47,396 nucleotides of DNA from Oribacterium sp. UBA3737 (GTDB taxonomy: Bacteria > Bacillota_A > Clostridia > Lachnospirales > Lachnospiraceae): assembly GCA_002371295.1 (NCBI GenBank), contig DFGZ01000312.1, positions 1-47,396 on the forward strand, read 5' to 3'. A model generated the notes under the pieces. It saw only the letters and a list, made by a program, of their open reading frames with translations. It ran no database searches and was not told where the DNA came from. The first letter of the stretch is position 1; each line of letters begins with the position of its first letter. A program made the position numbers and the translations under genes. Shown here one piece after another: positions 9,201 through 17,327 of the stretch.

Positions 9201-9346
9201 TGCTGCATCTGTATATGTGAAGTATTTGAACAACTCAGAAAGGCAAGTGTAGTCTTTGCTTTCTGATACAATGAATACAAAGTCACGCTGGCCAGTAATT
9301 CAAATGTTTCACTTTCGTCATGAATGATGAAGGTCTTCTGTATCAT
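6203..9346 (-). CDS. Hybrid sensor histidine kinase with FIST sensor, receiver and Hpt domains
   Basis: This is a soluble multi-step phosphorelay protein of 1047 residues. Domains in order: FIST_N and FIST_C sensor region (about 10-390), short coiled linker, HisKA with phospho-accepting His447 in SNMSHEIRTP, HATPase (N-box IINNAIKY near 561, G-boxes DSGIGIK and GTGLGMN), receiver domain (701-815; Asp705/706, phospho-Asp749, Lys802), Hpt domain with His914 in KVHALKSSS, and about 100 extra C-terminal residues. No membrane segment or signal peptide is visible, so the signal is probably an intracellular small molecule. FIST domains are thought to bind small ligands such as amino acids. The final output regulator is not adjacent. 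A GAGGAAAG ribosome binding site supports the start. Confidence 0.93.
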   Translation of the reverse strand: MIQKTFIIHDESETFELLASVTLYSLYQKAKTTLAFLSCSNTSHIQMQQVTRVLKNAYPGIRVIAGSQAVNDGLQGRCTVRISFIYFNESDVETFLLDYNRINIDTAIEKAKGFLGSRNDLKGVCLLTIGNNLEIGRFIEEVSDEFPDIPFFGGIAGDPVGSDIPDDQSGVIVMDSMTDRGIAMVAMSGKKLHIMVNQQIPWKAVGRELTAGIMKSSGNYSSEVCLSELDGKPPIDIFTHYLGVEFNEYFLQNVIEFPLIQKCYGTSDVVHIPMDVSKDGALYFNSEIREGDKLRLGYGNPEDFLISADSGSQLINLFGAESVLIFVCFTHPKILKENTGEELKYYLRNCVSLNFFYSLGEIYRYDHMGGVQSGSLTAVAMREGEKDDGVENELFKMRSTLKKKNLIPLNERLINFLEVTTDEYDEMAHIAEQANKAKSDFLSNMSHEIRTPINAVLGMDEIILRDTKEAKTRKYAENIQNAGNILLSLVNDILDFSKIEAGKMNIIPVEYDVRSTLNDLLNMVKKRANEKGLEFRVQVDPRIPCIMRGDVIRIKQIILNIINNAIKYTNYGSIMLKGILKDYDQEKGIAYIKINVIDSGIGIKREDIPRLFKAFDRIEEDRNRAIEGTGLGMNITERLLRAMNSRLEVDSIYGVGSNFGFTLCQEVTDWSPVGNFAFFLSVNSKQNEIYTPGFEAPEARILIVDDAPMNLQVVEGLLEGTTMQMDTAISGEDCLSWVQENEYDLILLDYRMPNMDGIETLHALRALGGWREKVPVICLTANALTGAREQYLNAGFDDYVTKPIKPQVLEKTILLYLPEELVVTKSGTEIIDRGITVPESIVVDKKGTVSEPPVPLELYLNEELDIYHAFEACGGPQRFFMSLKEFNKYLLKAEEEVRALYAERDIKGFTIKVHALKSSSGMVGFMRLSRLCGILEKDGDAGDVKDIDEKVPELFELIDKVYTSIANVDFNKMNGVQKQGGTPGGLDKAYEVIRDAVDNYDYDKLTSVLDSLQGYALPEPHKVKIGRLIKAADDLDWMLLQEILDEG

Positions 9347-9455
9347 GTCTTTCCTCTGCTTCTGTCCCTTTCCCGGGTGCGGGTGTAATCATTTACCGTT
9401 ACAGGACACTTCCTGCATCCGGTAACATGTTATTCTTTTATTCACACAAGACAGA

Positions 9456-9479
9456 GAGCCCGATTCCCCCTCTCGGCTC
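9456..9479 (-). terminator. Possible terminator after the DUF5610-like gene
   Basis: GC-rich arms 9456-9463 and 9473-9479 pair over 7 bp with one bulged C. The stem is followed on the minus strand by CTCTGTCTTGTG, a poor T-tract. The 200-bp gap 9347-9546 otherwise holds the leader of the kinase gene; I see no gene or known riboswitch in it. Confidence 0.35.
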
Positions 9480-9546
9480 CCTGCTTGCAAAGTATCGTAG
9501 AAACTTGATTAAGCTACTAAGATCCTATTAATGCTGTAAAAGATCT

Positions 9547-10296
9547 TCATCCTGCGCCATGCTGCTTGTAATAATCCTCGAAAAGCTGATTGGTCGCATC
9601 AAGGGTCTTCGAACAGATTTCAGGCAGCTCTCCGCCCCATGCCTTGGTGGCTTCATTGTATCCGTCAAGTACTGATGACTGAAGTTTCTGCATAAGTTCA
9701 ACATTGTCCCCTGCCATGCCGGCAACAAAATCAAATATTCTCTGGGATGTTTTTTGGATGCCGTAGTATCCGTCCTCAGAGATAGCTTCCTGTGCAGCCG
9801 CCTTTGTCTCCGCATCAACTGTATAGTTTCCGCTTGCTATGAATTTCCAGATGCCGTCACCATCCTGGGTGAGATGGGAATTGGCAGCGCTCCACTTACG
9901 GAACTGCTCTCCGAAGGTTCCGGTGGTCATCTTCTGTAAAAACTGCTGCTGTATAGATTCCTGCTGGTCTTTGAGCTGGGATACCAGTTCCCGGCGGTCT
10001 GCTTCACTGAGCTTTGTCACACCGAATTTATCGGCCTTTGATGTATCAAGAAGCGTACTTCCCTTACTGCTTCCCTTACTCTGTGAGTTCGCAGCATCTC
10101 CACCTGCTTCACCTTCTGAGCTCTTTGAACGTACAAAGGAGTCAACTGACATATTAAGCTCTGCTGCCTCTTTTGAAACATCCGCTACTGTGCCCGCCTT
10201 TGAATCCGATGAGGACTTCCCTGTCCCTTCAGTCTTCCTGAGCGAATCACTTGTTTTAATGATCTTACTTGTCAAATTGTTAATTTCGAGTGCCAT
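9547..10296 (-). CDS. Uncharacterised soluble protein, DUF5610-like
   Basis: I do not recognise a defined function. The 249-residue product starts with a polar, Ser/Lys-rich, probably disordered region (1-100). A helical middle with a Gln-rich stretch (about 105-125) follows, then a globular C-terminal part. Its motif GYYGIQKTSQRIFDFVAGMA, followed by a conserved GYNEATKAWGGELPEIC segment, resembles what I remember of DUF5610. No signal peptide or membrane segment is seen. The start follows GAGGAGACAAGG. It lies downstream of the NlpC/P60 gene with a 150-bp gap containing a sigma-D-like -10 (10374-10381), so a link to motility is conceivable but unproven. Confidence 0.7.
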   Translation of the reverse strand: MALEINNLTSKIIKTSDSLRKTEGTGKSSSDSKAGTVADVSKEAAELNMSVDSFVRSKSSEGEAGGDAANSQSKGSSKGSTLLDTSKADKFGVTKLSEADRRELVSQLKDQQESIQQQFLQKMTTGTFGEQFRKWSAANSHLTQDGDGIWKFIASGNYTVDAETKAAAQEAISEDGYYGIQKTSQRIFDFVAGMAGDNVELMQKLQSSVLDGYNEATKAWGGELPEICSKTLDATNQLFEDYYKQHGAG

Positions 10297-10373
10297 CCTT
10301 GTCTCCTCTCTATCACAATCGTCATCACATAGTTACGCGAAGATAGACCTGTGCGTTCTACCTTCTTACAACT

Positions 10374-10381
10374 ATATCGAC
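10374..10381 (-). promoter_or_regulatory. Weak sigma-D-like -10 element upstream of the DUF5610-like gene
   Basis: The minus strand reads GTCGATAT, one mismatch from the sigma-D/FliA -10 GCCGATAT. The position 15 nt upstream reads TTAT rather than TAAA, so the match is incomplete. It would give a leader of about 70 nt. Confidence 0.25.
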
Positions 10382-10446
10382 AATTTTGTGATTTTTATAA
10401 GGCTGAGACCAGATGCCTCGAAAATGAGAACTACGCTCAGTATTCA

Positions 10447-11148
10447 TCAGTTAGCTATGAATCTTCCGTAAGCGTAAGGCTGCTTATAGTCATAACGATT
10501 CACCTTTATTCCTGCCTTTTTATTGGCAGCATGAATGATCATGTAGTTTCCCGCATATATGGCCACATGATTGATATAGCCTGTTGAGTCGGCATAGAAC
10601 ACCAGATCACCCGGCATAACCTCCCTGCCCTTAAGGTACAGACAGTTTGCATACTGATCCCTCGATGTCCTGCCCGTCACTATACCGAAATGCTTGAATA
10701 TCTCCTGAACAAATCCGGAGCAGTCAGCACCATTCGTAAGTGAGGTACCTCCCCAGACGTAAGGATTCCCGATAAACTGCATAGCATAGCTCACCAGTGC
10801 CTGCCGTGCCCTGGTGGTATATTCACTTTCATTTGTGAACTGCTGCAGCACTGCATAGTTCGCTTTAACATAATTTTCTATTTCGGTGGTGTTTAATACC
10901 TCTTCTTCCTGTTCTTTGGTCAGTGTTTCCTCAGGATCGTATACCACCATTCCCTCATTTAGCTTTCCGGTACTTCCTGTGCTTCCGCTGCTGCCTGTGC
11001 TTCCGTATTCAGTTCTTAAACCGAATCTCCCCGCTGCAAAGACAGGAGTCGAAGCAAACAAAGAAAAAGCAGTGATAATGGCTGTAAAGGCCATAGCACG
11101 ATGTTTTGATCCGGTAAGTACCCCTTTTATAAAACTTAACTTTCTCAC
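10447..11148 (-). CDS. Secreted NlpC/P60-family peptidoglycan endopeptidase
   Basis: NlpC/P60 enzymes cut peptide stems of peptidoglycan, usually between D-Glu and a diamino acid. From a GTG start (11148; AAGG about 8 nt upstream) the product is 233 residues. It has an N-terminal signal peptide (hydrophobic AMAFTAIITAFSLFASTPVFAA, about 18-39), a Gly/Ser/Thr-rich linker, and a C-terminal NlpC/P60 domain with Cys143 in GADCSGF, His194 in INHVAIYAG and His206. A longer frame opens at 11277, but that codon lies inside the upstream gene's terminator hairpin and is unlikely to be used. The ATG at 11175 is a possible alternative. No SH3 or LysM anchoring domain is seen. Confidence 0.85.
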   Translation of the reverse strand: MRKLSFIKGVLTGSKHRAMAFTAIITAFSLFASTPVFAAGRFGLRTEYGSTGSSGSTGSTGKLNEGMVVYDPEETLTKEQEEEVLNTTEIENYVKANYAVLQQFTNESEYTTRARQALVSYAMQFIGNPYVWGGTSLTNGADCSGFVQEIFKHFGIVTGRTSRDQYANCLYLKGREVMPGDLVFYADSTGYINHVAIYAGNYMIIHAANKKAGIKVNRYDYKQPYAYGRFIAN

Positions 11149-11254
11149 TCTATACACCTTAATAAGTCCGGTCATCCCGGACTCTACCCTAACAAGTATG
11201 TACCCTGATCTATATCTATAATGTCGACCCCATAGATTTTCAGATAAGTAAAAA

Positions 11255-11288
11255 GCGGTCTTCAGATGAAAAAACATCTGAAGACCGC
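11255..11288 (-). terminator. Terminator of the nrdR-aroDK unit
   Basis: A perfect 14-bp stem (11255-11268 / 11275-11288) with a six-base A/T loop is followed in the minus direction by CTTTTTAC. It starts 9 bp after the stop of the fused aroD-aroK gene. It separates that gene from the NlpC/P60 gene, which therefore needs its own promoter within 11149-11254. Confidence 0.88.
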
Positions 11289-11296
11289 ATAATTTA

Positions 11297-12577
11297 TTAC
11301 ATTAAATTCATTATAGCCCTGCATATTTCATCAACGCTCATGGAATCAGTCTCTATGATCACATCCGCAGTCTCGCGATAGATCGGTTCTCTCTTTCCGA
11401 GAAGATCCTTCACATAATCTATATCCATATGACCTTTCAGAAGAGGACGATCTGTCTGATTCGCAGAAAGCCTTTTGATAACAGTCTCGGGTCTTACGGA
11501 AAGATACACCACCTTTCCTTTACCCGCCATGATATCCCTGTTCCGGGCCCTCATGGGTACACCGCCGCCTGTTGATACTATGCCGCCATGCATGGAACCT
11601 ACTCCCTTAAGGGTCTCAGTCTCTATCTCCCTAAATCTCTCCTCTCCGAATTTATCGAAGATATCCGGAATGCTCATTCCCGCTTTATCAACTATGCACT
11701 GATCCATTTCAAATACAGGCTTCCCTGTAAGCTCACTGAGTCTTGCAGCTACAGTAGACTTTCCTGAAGTCATAAAGCCTATGAGAAACAAATTTGTTTC
11801 TTCGCTGCCTTTCAGCGCATCCATCATTAAACGAACTGTTTCTATGGGCATCTGTCCGGGTGCACTGGTCTCAGCTGCTGCTGCAAATGTATAGTCCGAA
11901 CCGAATACAGCTCCGCTCACGCGGCTTATCTTTCCGAGATCCCCCATAGACATGGTGATCAGGCTGCAGTTCCTGCCTTCATTCTCTTTATAGTTTGCAG
12001 TTGCACACATCACTCTCGCTACATCACTCGGGGTTACCGGCATGTATGCAGTCTTGATAATGTCAGCTCCTGTATTCCTTATTGATTCAAACTTTGCAAT
12101 GATATCATCGTATTCCGGGGTTTTGTCAAAGTCATGATAGGACACTATGGTCTTCACTCCGTACTTCCCTGCAAGCTCAATGATTTTTTTTATGCTGCAG
12201 GAAGGAGTTGTATCCTCGATATCTATAAGGCTTAGGCATCCGCTCTTTACAGCTTCACACAAAAGCTTTTCATAGGCATCAGGGATGTTCGGAAATTCAC
12301 CTCCCTGACATTCTGTTCTTATAGTGAAGAGAAGTTCTTTGCCTTTAAGTATCAAAGAGAGCTGATTCAGCACAGCCTGCATGGTCTCGGCTGTACTGTA
12401 TATCTCTGCGTCAGCCACTTCATTATGTTCTCCGAAACAGTACAGATCCTTTGCGAGGTCAAATCTCCACTCCACCGCATCAGCATCCGTTCCTGAAATA
12501 ACTGAAGCTTCCTTTATTATCGCATCTTCATCAGCTCCTGTAACAGGAACTATCACCTTAACCTTATGCATCAACAT
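11297..12577 (-). CDS. Bifunctional type I 3-dehydroquinate dehydratase / shikimate kinase (AroD-AroK fusion)
   Basis: This single 426-residue protein covers two non-consecutive steps of the shikimate pathway to aromatic amino acids. The N-terminal domain (about 5-250) is a type I dehydroquinase: substrate-binding EWRFD (36-40), general base His148 in SYHDF, Schiff-base Lys175 in IIKTAYMP, and the C-terminal GSDYTFAAAAETSAPGQMP segment. The C-terminal domain (about 260-426) is a shikimate kinase: Walker A GFMTSGKS (267-274), the MDQCIVDKAG segment, STGGGVP and a RPLL lid motif. Both active sites look intact. The gene overlaps the end of nrdR by 14 bp, and GGAGACGG precedes the start, so the two are cotranscribed. 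A terminator follows directly. Confidence 0.93.
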   Translation of the reverse strand: MLMHKVKVIVPVTGADEDAIIKEASVISGTDADAVEWRFDLAKDLYCFGEHNEVADAEIYSTAETMQAVLNQLSLILKGKELLFTIRTECQGGEFPNIPDAYEKLLCEAVKSGCLSLIDIEDTTPSCSIKKIIELAGKYGVKTIVSYHDFDKTPEYDDIIAKFESIRNTGADIIKTAYMPVTPSDVARVMCATANYKENEGRNCSLITMSMGDLGKISRVSGAVFGSDYTFAAAAETSAPGQMPIETVRLMMDALKGSEETNLFLIGFMTSGKSTVAARLSELTGKPVFEMDQCIVDKAGMSIPDIFDKFGEERFREIETETLKGVGSMHGGIVSTGGGVPMRARNRDIMAGKGKVVYLSVRPETVIKRLSANQTDRPLLKGHMDIDYVKDLLGKREPIYRETADVIIETDSMSVDEICRAIMNLM

Positions 12578-13049
12578 CTGTACCCGTCTCCACCTTCTGA
12601 TTTTTCAAAAGCTTTCCTATCTCATCCACAAAAGTATTAACATCCTTGAATTCCCTGTAAACAGATGCAAATCTTACATAGGCCACCTGATCAAGAGACT
12701 TCAGCTTATCCATGACCAGCTCTCCGATCGCAGACGTAGGGATCTCCCTCTCTCCGGTGGAAAAGATCTCATTCTCTATTTCATCAACCACCTGATTGAT
12801 CTGTGCCGTTGAGACCGGTCTCTTGTGACAGCTTCTTACTATACCGGCTTCAATCTTGGAGCGGTCATAGGGAACACGGCTCTGATCCTTTTTGATGACC
12901 ATCATGGGCATGGTCTCAAGCTTTTCGTAGGTTGTAAATCTTTTTCCGCAGACTTCACACTGACGACGTCTTCTTATGGCTGTATTGTCATCTGCCGGTC
13001 TTGAGTCAATGACTCTGGTATCTTCCGCATTGCAAAACGGACATTTCAT
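12564..13049 (-). CDS. nrdR: Transcriptional repressor NrdR
   Basis: NrdR is a zinc- and nucleotide-binding repressor of ribonucleotide reductase genes; it senses ATP/dATP through an ATP-cone. The 161-residue product has the usual length. It has an N-terminal zinc ribbon with Cys3, Cys6, Cys31 and Cys34 (CPFC...CEVC), the basic IRRRRQ segment, and an ATP-cone at about 49-139 (VIKKDQSRVPYDRSKIEAGI). The start follows GGGAGGAAGAAT. Likely targets in this window are the paired NrdR boxes upstream of nrdD at 21565-21611. It is cotranscribed with the aroD-aroK fusion. Confidence 0.97.
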   Translation of the reverse strand: MKCPFCNAEDTRVIDSRPADDNTAIRRRRQCEVCGKRFTTYEKLETMPMMVIKKDQSRVPYDRSKIEAGIVRSCHKRPVSTAQINQVVDEIENEIFSTGEREIPTSAIGELVMDKLKSLDQVAYVRFASVYREFKDVNTFVDEIGKLLKNQKVETGTDVDA

Positions 13050-13136
13050 ATTCTTCCTCCCTCTTTTAAGGCATTATTCCCGCCTGTGTTCCCGACTGAT
13101 AGCTATAACACTTATGCTGCCGCAGTCACTTGTATA

Positions 13137-14114
13137 TCAGTTTTCTTCTTTTGTACTGTTGTCCGGATCTGTATATCTGCCATGGAAGGGATCCGGATTA
13201 TCAAGCCCTATTCCATGCTCTTTTTTCCACTGTTCGTATGCCGAAAATCCATCATCATGAGACTCAGCCGCCTCCCTTGACTCTTCAGGTACCGCATCGC
13301 CTCTAACATAAGAATCCTTAGGTTCAGATTCCTCAGTTCTATTCCGGTAATCCTCCCCATAGGCACTTAAATAGAATATGGAATATGAGGCGTAAAAATA
13401 TGGGATGACCCAGAACGCCGCAATTCCGCAGGTGATCGCCATAAGCAGGAACCATAAAATGAAGCTTAACTCAAATATGACCAGTTTGAATTTACGGGCC
13501 CGCATGAGATGAAACGATACCTTTATGGCATCCAGAGCCTTCATGTTCCTGTTGTCAGCCGATGCATAGGTCGAAAGCCCCAGAAACAGTGTGATAATAA
13601 AACTCAGGAAACTGGTAATATGTTTTGTCAGCTCATAATCCATGGATTTGTATCCTGACTTCATCCCCACCAGACTCACAGGTATCATCAGAATGAACTC
13701 TACGAGGTAAAGAATCAAAACTACTCCCAGATAATGCTTTAAATGTACAGTATCGGAAAAACCTTTAAAAATATCAAAAGCCCTTACCTGCTTTCCCTTG
13801 ACCATCTCGAGATAGAACCTCTGGGTTCCCAGCATGAGTCCCACACTCAAATACAGTCCGAGAAATACCAGTGCCGCAATAACGACTCCGAGAATCACAA
13901 AAAAAATGAGTCTTAAATCAGGATTACTGCTAATGTTTATAAGCTGCAGTCTTCCTGTCACGGGCCCCACTATCCCTACCAGCACAACCGTCAAAAAAAC
14001 CGAAGCCCAAAGAGAAAAACAAATAAAAGAAAGCATCATGGCGCCTATCGCCGACAAAAGATTACCTTTTAGCTGACGCTTTGCAAAATTCTTGATCTGA
14101 GAAATCGTCATCAT
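13137..14114 (-). CDS. DUF975-family integral membrane protein
   Basis: The family has no established function. From the ATG at 14114 the product is 325 residues. It begins with the family-like segment SQIKNFAKRQLKGNLLSAIG, followed by about six hydrophobic segments (near residues 20-45, 70-95, 130-150, 175-195 and 225-265). A hydrophilic acidic tail of about 75 residues ends it, with DNPDPFHGRYTDPDN near the C-terminus. The open frame extends to 14234, but those codons run into a terminator hairpin and lack a ribosome binding site. GGGGAGG lies 13 nt before 14114, rather far, so the exact start is uncertain. It is monocistronic as far as can be seen. Confidence 0.75.
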   Translation of the reverse strand: MMTISQIKNFAKRQLKGNLLSAIGAMMLSFICFSLWASVFLTVVLVGIVGPVTGRLQLINISSNPDLRLIFFVILGVVIAALVFLGLYLSVGLMLGTQRFYLEMVKGKQVRAFDIFKGFSDTVHLKHYLGVVLILYLVEFILMIPVSLVGMKSGYKSMDYELTKHITSFLSFIITLFLGLSTYASADNRNMKALDAIKVSFHLMRARKFKLVIFELSFILWFLLMAITCGIAAFWVIPYFYASYSIFYLSAYGEDYRNRTEESEPKDSYVRGDAVPEESREAAESHDDGFSAYEQWKKEHGIGLDNPDPFHGRYTDPDNSTKEEN

Positions 14115-14200
14115 GATAATAGAAAAACCTCCCCTTGAAACGAAGATTCTGAACTTAAACATTATACCACATATTGTATTATTCCTATAGCTCAGTACAT

Positions 14201-14278
14201 AAAAAAGGACTTCCGGGTTCATACTTATATTCATGAGAGTTATTCCTTGAATATAAGTATGAATCCGAAGTCCTTTTT
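14201..14278. terminator. Long bidirectional terminator downstream of the chemoreceptor gene
   Basis: Arms 14201-14233 and 14248-14278 pair over about 30 bp with one mismatch and one bulge. A-runs on one side and T-runs on the other let it work in both directions. It isolates the chemoreceptor transcript from the DUF975 gene. The remaining sequence in 14115-14389 shows no gene. Confidence 0.85.
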
Positions 14279-14389
14279 CCGAGCTTTACAATTCATCATG
14301 ATCATATCCCGCCATGTATATGACGGTCTGAACAGCTACATGTAACATGCTCTTAATTCAATTTATAAAATTAAATTTATCCTTTTTCT

Positions 14390-16465
14390 TTACGGAAGCT
14401 TGAAAGGTTCCACCAGTTCGTTGAGTCTGTTCGCTTCATTGGCAAGCTCGATACTTGCAGCGGCGCTTTCCTCGGAGGTGGAAGAGTTGTTCTGCACGAC
14501 CTCCGAAATCTGGTTGATACCAATGCTTATCTGATTGAGGGAATCCGCCTGCTTCACAGATGCCTCCGAAATCTGTTTAATCATATTGTTGGTTTCTTCA
14601 GCATAACCGGAAACTGTCTTCAATGCCTCTGCCGTGTCGTCTGTTATGGCCTTACCGTTGTTAACAGCCTCTGTAACCATCTGGATAAGATCGCTCGTAC
14701 TCTGGGCTGCCTCCTGGCTTCGTTTAGCAAGATTTCCTACCTCATCCGCAACGACCGCGAAGCCCTTGCCGGCCTGACCGGCACGTGCAGCCTCGATAGC
14801 CGCATTCAGTGAGAGGATATTGGTCTGGAAGGCTATATTGTCGATGATGCTGATGACATCCTGGATCTTGTTGGATGCTTCCTCTATGGCATCCATGGAA
14901 TCCGTAAGCTTATGCATCTCCTCATTACTTAGCTTGATAGCTTCCTGAGTCTTCATAGCGATTTCACTTGCCTTCTCCGCATTAGAGGCATTGCCCTTTA
15001 CTTCTTGATTGACATCGCTGATAGTAGCACTAAGCTCCTGAACAGAACCTGCCTGCTCGGTTGCACCCTGGGCAAGAGCCTGAGCTCCGTCTGAAATCTG
15101 TGAAGAGTTTGTGGCAACCTTGGCTGCGGAAGCATTGATCTCCTTCAGAGAATTTCCGAGAATGGACCTTATCTTATTGATGGACTCAAGAGTACTTCTC
15201 ATATCTCCCACATATCTGTCCGGGCATGAGCTTGTCTTGGTAAAATCTCCCTGAGCCATATCAGCCAGTACATGATCCATATCCTGAATGATGAGCCTCA
15301 GATTATCTTCCATCTTAAGGAAGATCTTCGCAAGAGCTCCCAGTTCGTCGTTAGGATAATCCGTATTATGCTCTGTGTGAAGCTTAAAAGCTCCCACGTC
15401 TTCAGCTATACCCATAAGAGGCTTTATAGGAGCAAGCGCCCTTCTTACAAAAAATGCTGCCATAAATGCCAGAAAAACTATTCCAAGGATACCTATAATT
15501 CCCACTATAACAAGGGAGCGATATAAATCCCGGTATAATTCACTCTTATGAACGATGTTTGTCAGAACCCAGGAAAGGTCTGAGTCTTCCAGAGTAACCG
15601 GTGTAAATATAACAAAAGAATCCGCATCTCCTATGTGATCATGTACCGAAGCTATGAATGTCTCTCCCTTCAGTGCCTTAACGGTATTATCATTTGAAAA
15701 TCCGGCTTTCTCACCTACCGCTTTTGGATTCCCCGTGTTTGCAATGAAGGTATTATCGGAATCCGAAAGTGTAAGATAGGTACTGTCATATCCTCCGTTT
15801 GTGTACTGAAGTGTTCCCAGTGTATCAAGAAGCATATCACAGTTGGCAACGCCGATGAACTGGCCGTTTTTAAGTATAGGTGTACTTAATGTAATAAGAT
15901 ATACCGTAGATCCGTCGGTGAGTTCGTATGCATAGGGTGCTGTGATATGGGTCTTCAGGGTCGCCTTTGTGGGGGCGTAATAATCCTCCCCACTGTATGT
16001 ATCATAATCGAAGAGTATATCTGTGTTTATTTCACTCCCGCTCGGATATACATAATAGGACAGACCCTCTGGAGTATCAGCGAAAAGTCCGTTGGGCTCA
16101 AATGCAAAATATGCCGAGAATATCTTTCCGGAGCCGACAGCTTCTTTAAGCGCCGATACTATCGCATCTTCTCCGGCCTCACGCCCCAGCTTCTCATAAT
16201 TCAGGACACTGCTGCCCAGGGCATCAGCATAGATGTTCATACCGTTCATATACTTCTGAACTGTAAGAACATTCTGCCCGGCAATGTTTCTGAACTGGTC
16301 CTTGGCCATATTGTCCACATTACGGAAGGTCATAATACCAAACGCAATACAAATGATGGCAACTACAACAAATACTGCCGCTGCTATAATTGCGGGGATA
16401 CGAACAGCAAGACTGACATACGGCCTGCTGCCACCTTTTTGGGGATTTTTTTTAAAGTTTCTCAT
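14390..16465 (-). CDS. Methyl-accepting chemotaxis protein with periplasmic-type dCache sensor
   Basis: This is a transmembrane chemoreceptor that passes ligand information to CheA/CheW and so to the flagellar motor. The 691 residues contain TM1 (about 22-46), an extracellular double-Cache domain (about 50-315), TM2 (about 322-345), a HAMP domain (about 346-400) with a further linker, and a cytoplasmic signalling coiled coil. The coiled coil has the highly conserved tip [20 protein letters not shown]. Ligand identity cannot be read directly; many dCache receptors bind amino acids or organic acids. The start follows AGGAGG. A sigma-D type promoter lies about 80 bp upstream, which suggests co-expression with the flagellar regulon. 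Confidence 0.95.
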   Translation of the reverse strand: MRNFKKNPQKGGSRPYVSLAVRIPAIIAAAVFVVVAIICIAFGIMTFRNVDNMAKDQFRNIAGQNVLTVQKYMNGMNIYADALGSSVLNYEKLGREAGEDAIVSALKEAVGSGKIFSAYFAFEPNGLFADTPEGLSYYVYPSGSEINTDILFDYDTYSGEDYYAPTKATLKTHITAPYAYELTDGSTVYLITLSTPILKNGQFIGVANCDMLLDTLGTLQYTNGGYDSTYLTLSDSDNTFIANTGNPKAVGEKAGFSNDNTVKALKGETFIASVHDHIGDADSFVIFTPVTLEDSDLSWVLTNIVHKSELYRDLYRSLVIVGIIGILGIVFLAFMAAFFVRRALAPIKPLMGIAEDVGAFKLHTEHNTDYPNDELGALAKIFLKMEDNLRLIIQDMDHVLADMAQGDFTKTSSCPDRYVGDMRSTLESINKIRSILGNSLKEINASAAKVATNSSQISDGAQALAQGATEQAGSVQELSATISDVNQEVKGNASNAEKASEIAMKTQEAIKLSNEEMHKLTDSMDAIEEASNKIQDVISIIDNIAFQTNILSLNAAIEAARAGQAGKGFAVVADEVGNLAKRSQEAAQSTSDLIQMVTEAVNNGKAITDDTAEALKTVSGYAEETNNMIKQISEASVKQADSLNQISIGINQISEVVQNNSSTSEESAAASIELANEANRLNELVEPFKLP

Positions 16466-16543
16466 ACCGCCTCCTGCTTAGGACGATTTTAAACTGCAGG
16501 AATTTCTAATAGAATTCCATAAATGACAGGTTTTCTATAGTTT

Positions 16544-16570
16544 TTATCGGCATTTAGCTTTCTTTCATTA
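16544..16570 (-). promoter_or_regulatory. Sigma-D/FliA-type promoter of the chemoreceptor gene
   Basis: The minus strand carries TAAT (16567-16570), 15 nt, then GCCGATAA (16544-16551). The sigma-D consensus is TAAA-N15-GCCGATAT. The match is 10 of 12 positions with exact spacing, in front of a gene class normally read by this sigma factor. Confidence 0.7.
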
Positions 16571-16687
16571 ATGTTTTTGCATTATTTTTCCGTAACATCG
16601 TACAGATTTAATTACCAGCTGCATAAAGCCTCTCTGATCAGCATGCGACGTGAGCTTCAAAAAGGATATAGCGGCATGTCACAGTCT

Positions 16688-17245
16688 TTAAAGATGAGTA
16701 GTTTTGGACACCGTTGTGCCTTCTCCCGGATCCCACTGCACGATCTCTCCCGACGAAAGAGATTTCTGCACATCGATGGTTCTCTGGTTTGAAGATCCCT
16801 TGTACAGAAGGGTTATGTCTTTAAGCTCCTGTTTGAATTCACCGTCAACTATAACATCTGCTCGTTTAAGTATCTCTTTTGTCTCGGGAAGCTTTTCAGA
16901 CATCCATCCGAGCATATCCTCGTCAAAAAGATATCCAGAGAATATCCAGAGATCTTTTTTGGGGTATCTTTCTTTAAAACGTGTAATAAGAGATAACAGT
17001 CCCTTCTGATTTGCCGGTTCAAAAGGCTCTCCACCAAGAAGTGTCATACCCTGATAGGCATCGTCCGAAAGCTCCTCAAGTATACGGTCCTCTACCTCTT
17101 TCGTGAATTCCATGCCGTAATCAAAGGGCCACGCTACTACATTAAAGCAGCCCGGACACTTATGTGTACAGCCTGAAACAAAAAGACTGAGCCTGACTCC
17201 GGGGCCATTGGCTATATCAAAATGTTTTATCTCTGCGTAATGCAT
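16688..17245 (-). CDS. nrdG: Anaerobic ribonucleoside-triphosphate reductase activating protein NrdG
   Basis: NrdG is a radical SAM enzyme that installs the glycyl radical on NrdD. The 185-residue product shows the cluster-binding motif CTHKCPGC (CX3CX2C, about residues 25-32) and the GGEPF segment typical of the family. The start at 17245 is supported by GGAGGGAG; a frame opening at 17287 lacks this. Unusually, it is not next to nrdD: the Tat genes lie between, and a terminator (17290-17311) separates nrdG from tatC, so it is probably transcribed on its own. The 222-bp gap 16466-16687 downstream holds the chemoreceptor promoter and no further gene. Confidence 0.95.
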   Translation of the reverse strand: MHYAEIKHFDIANGPGVRLSLFVSGCTHKCPGCFNVVAWPFDYGMEFTKEVEDRILEELSDDAYQGMTLLGGEPFEPANQKGLLSLITRFKERYPKKDLWIFSGYLFDEDMLGWMSEKLPETKEILKRADVIVDGEFKQELKDITLLYKGSSNQRTIDVQKSLSSGEIVQWDPGEGTTVSKTTHL

Positions 17246-17289
17246 ACTTTTCTCCCTCCTCTGTCTTTCATATCTTTCTAAACACAAAA

Positions 17290-17311
17290 CCGCAGGTTCT
17301 TATCCCTGCGG
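17290..17311 (-). terminator. Terminator of the Tat operon
   Basis: A perfect 7-bp GC-rich stem (17290-17296 / 17305-17311) is followed on the minus strand by TTTTGTG, 17 bp after the tatC stop. Confidence 0.75.
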
Positions 17312-17327
17312 CTCAAAAATAATTTCT

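Noticed and set aside
11149..11277. N-terminal extension of the NlpC/P60 protein to 11277
   Set aside because: The start would lie in the loop of the upstream terminator and has no ribosome binding site; a signal peptide is placed correctly only with the later starts.
14115..14234. N-terminal extension of the DUF975 protein
   Set aside because: It overlaps the long terminator hairpin, lacks a ribosome binding site, and precedes the family's usual N-terminus.
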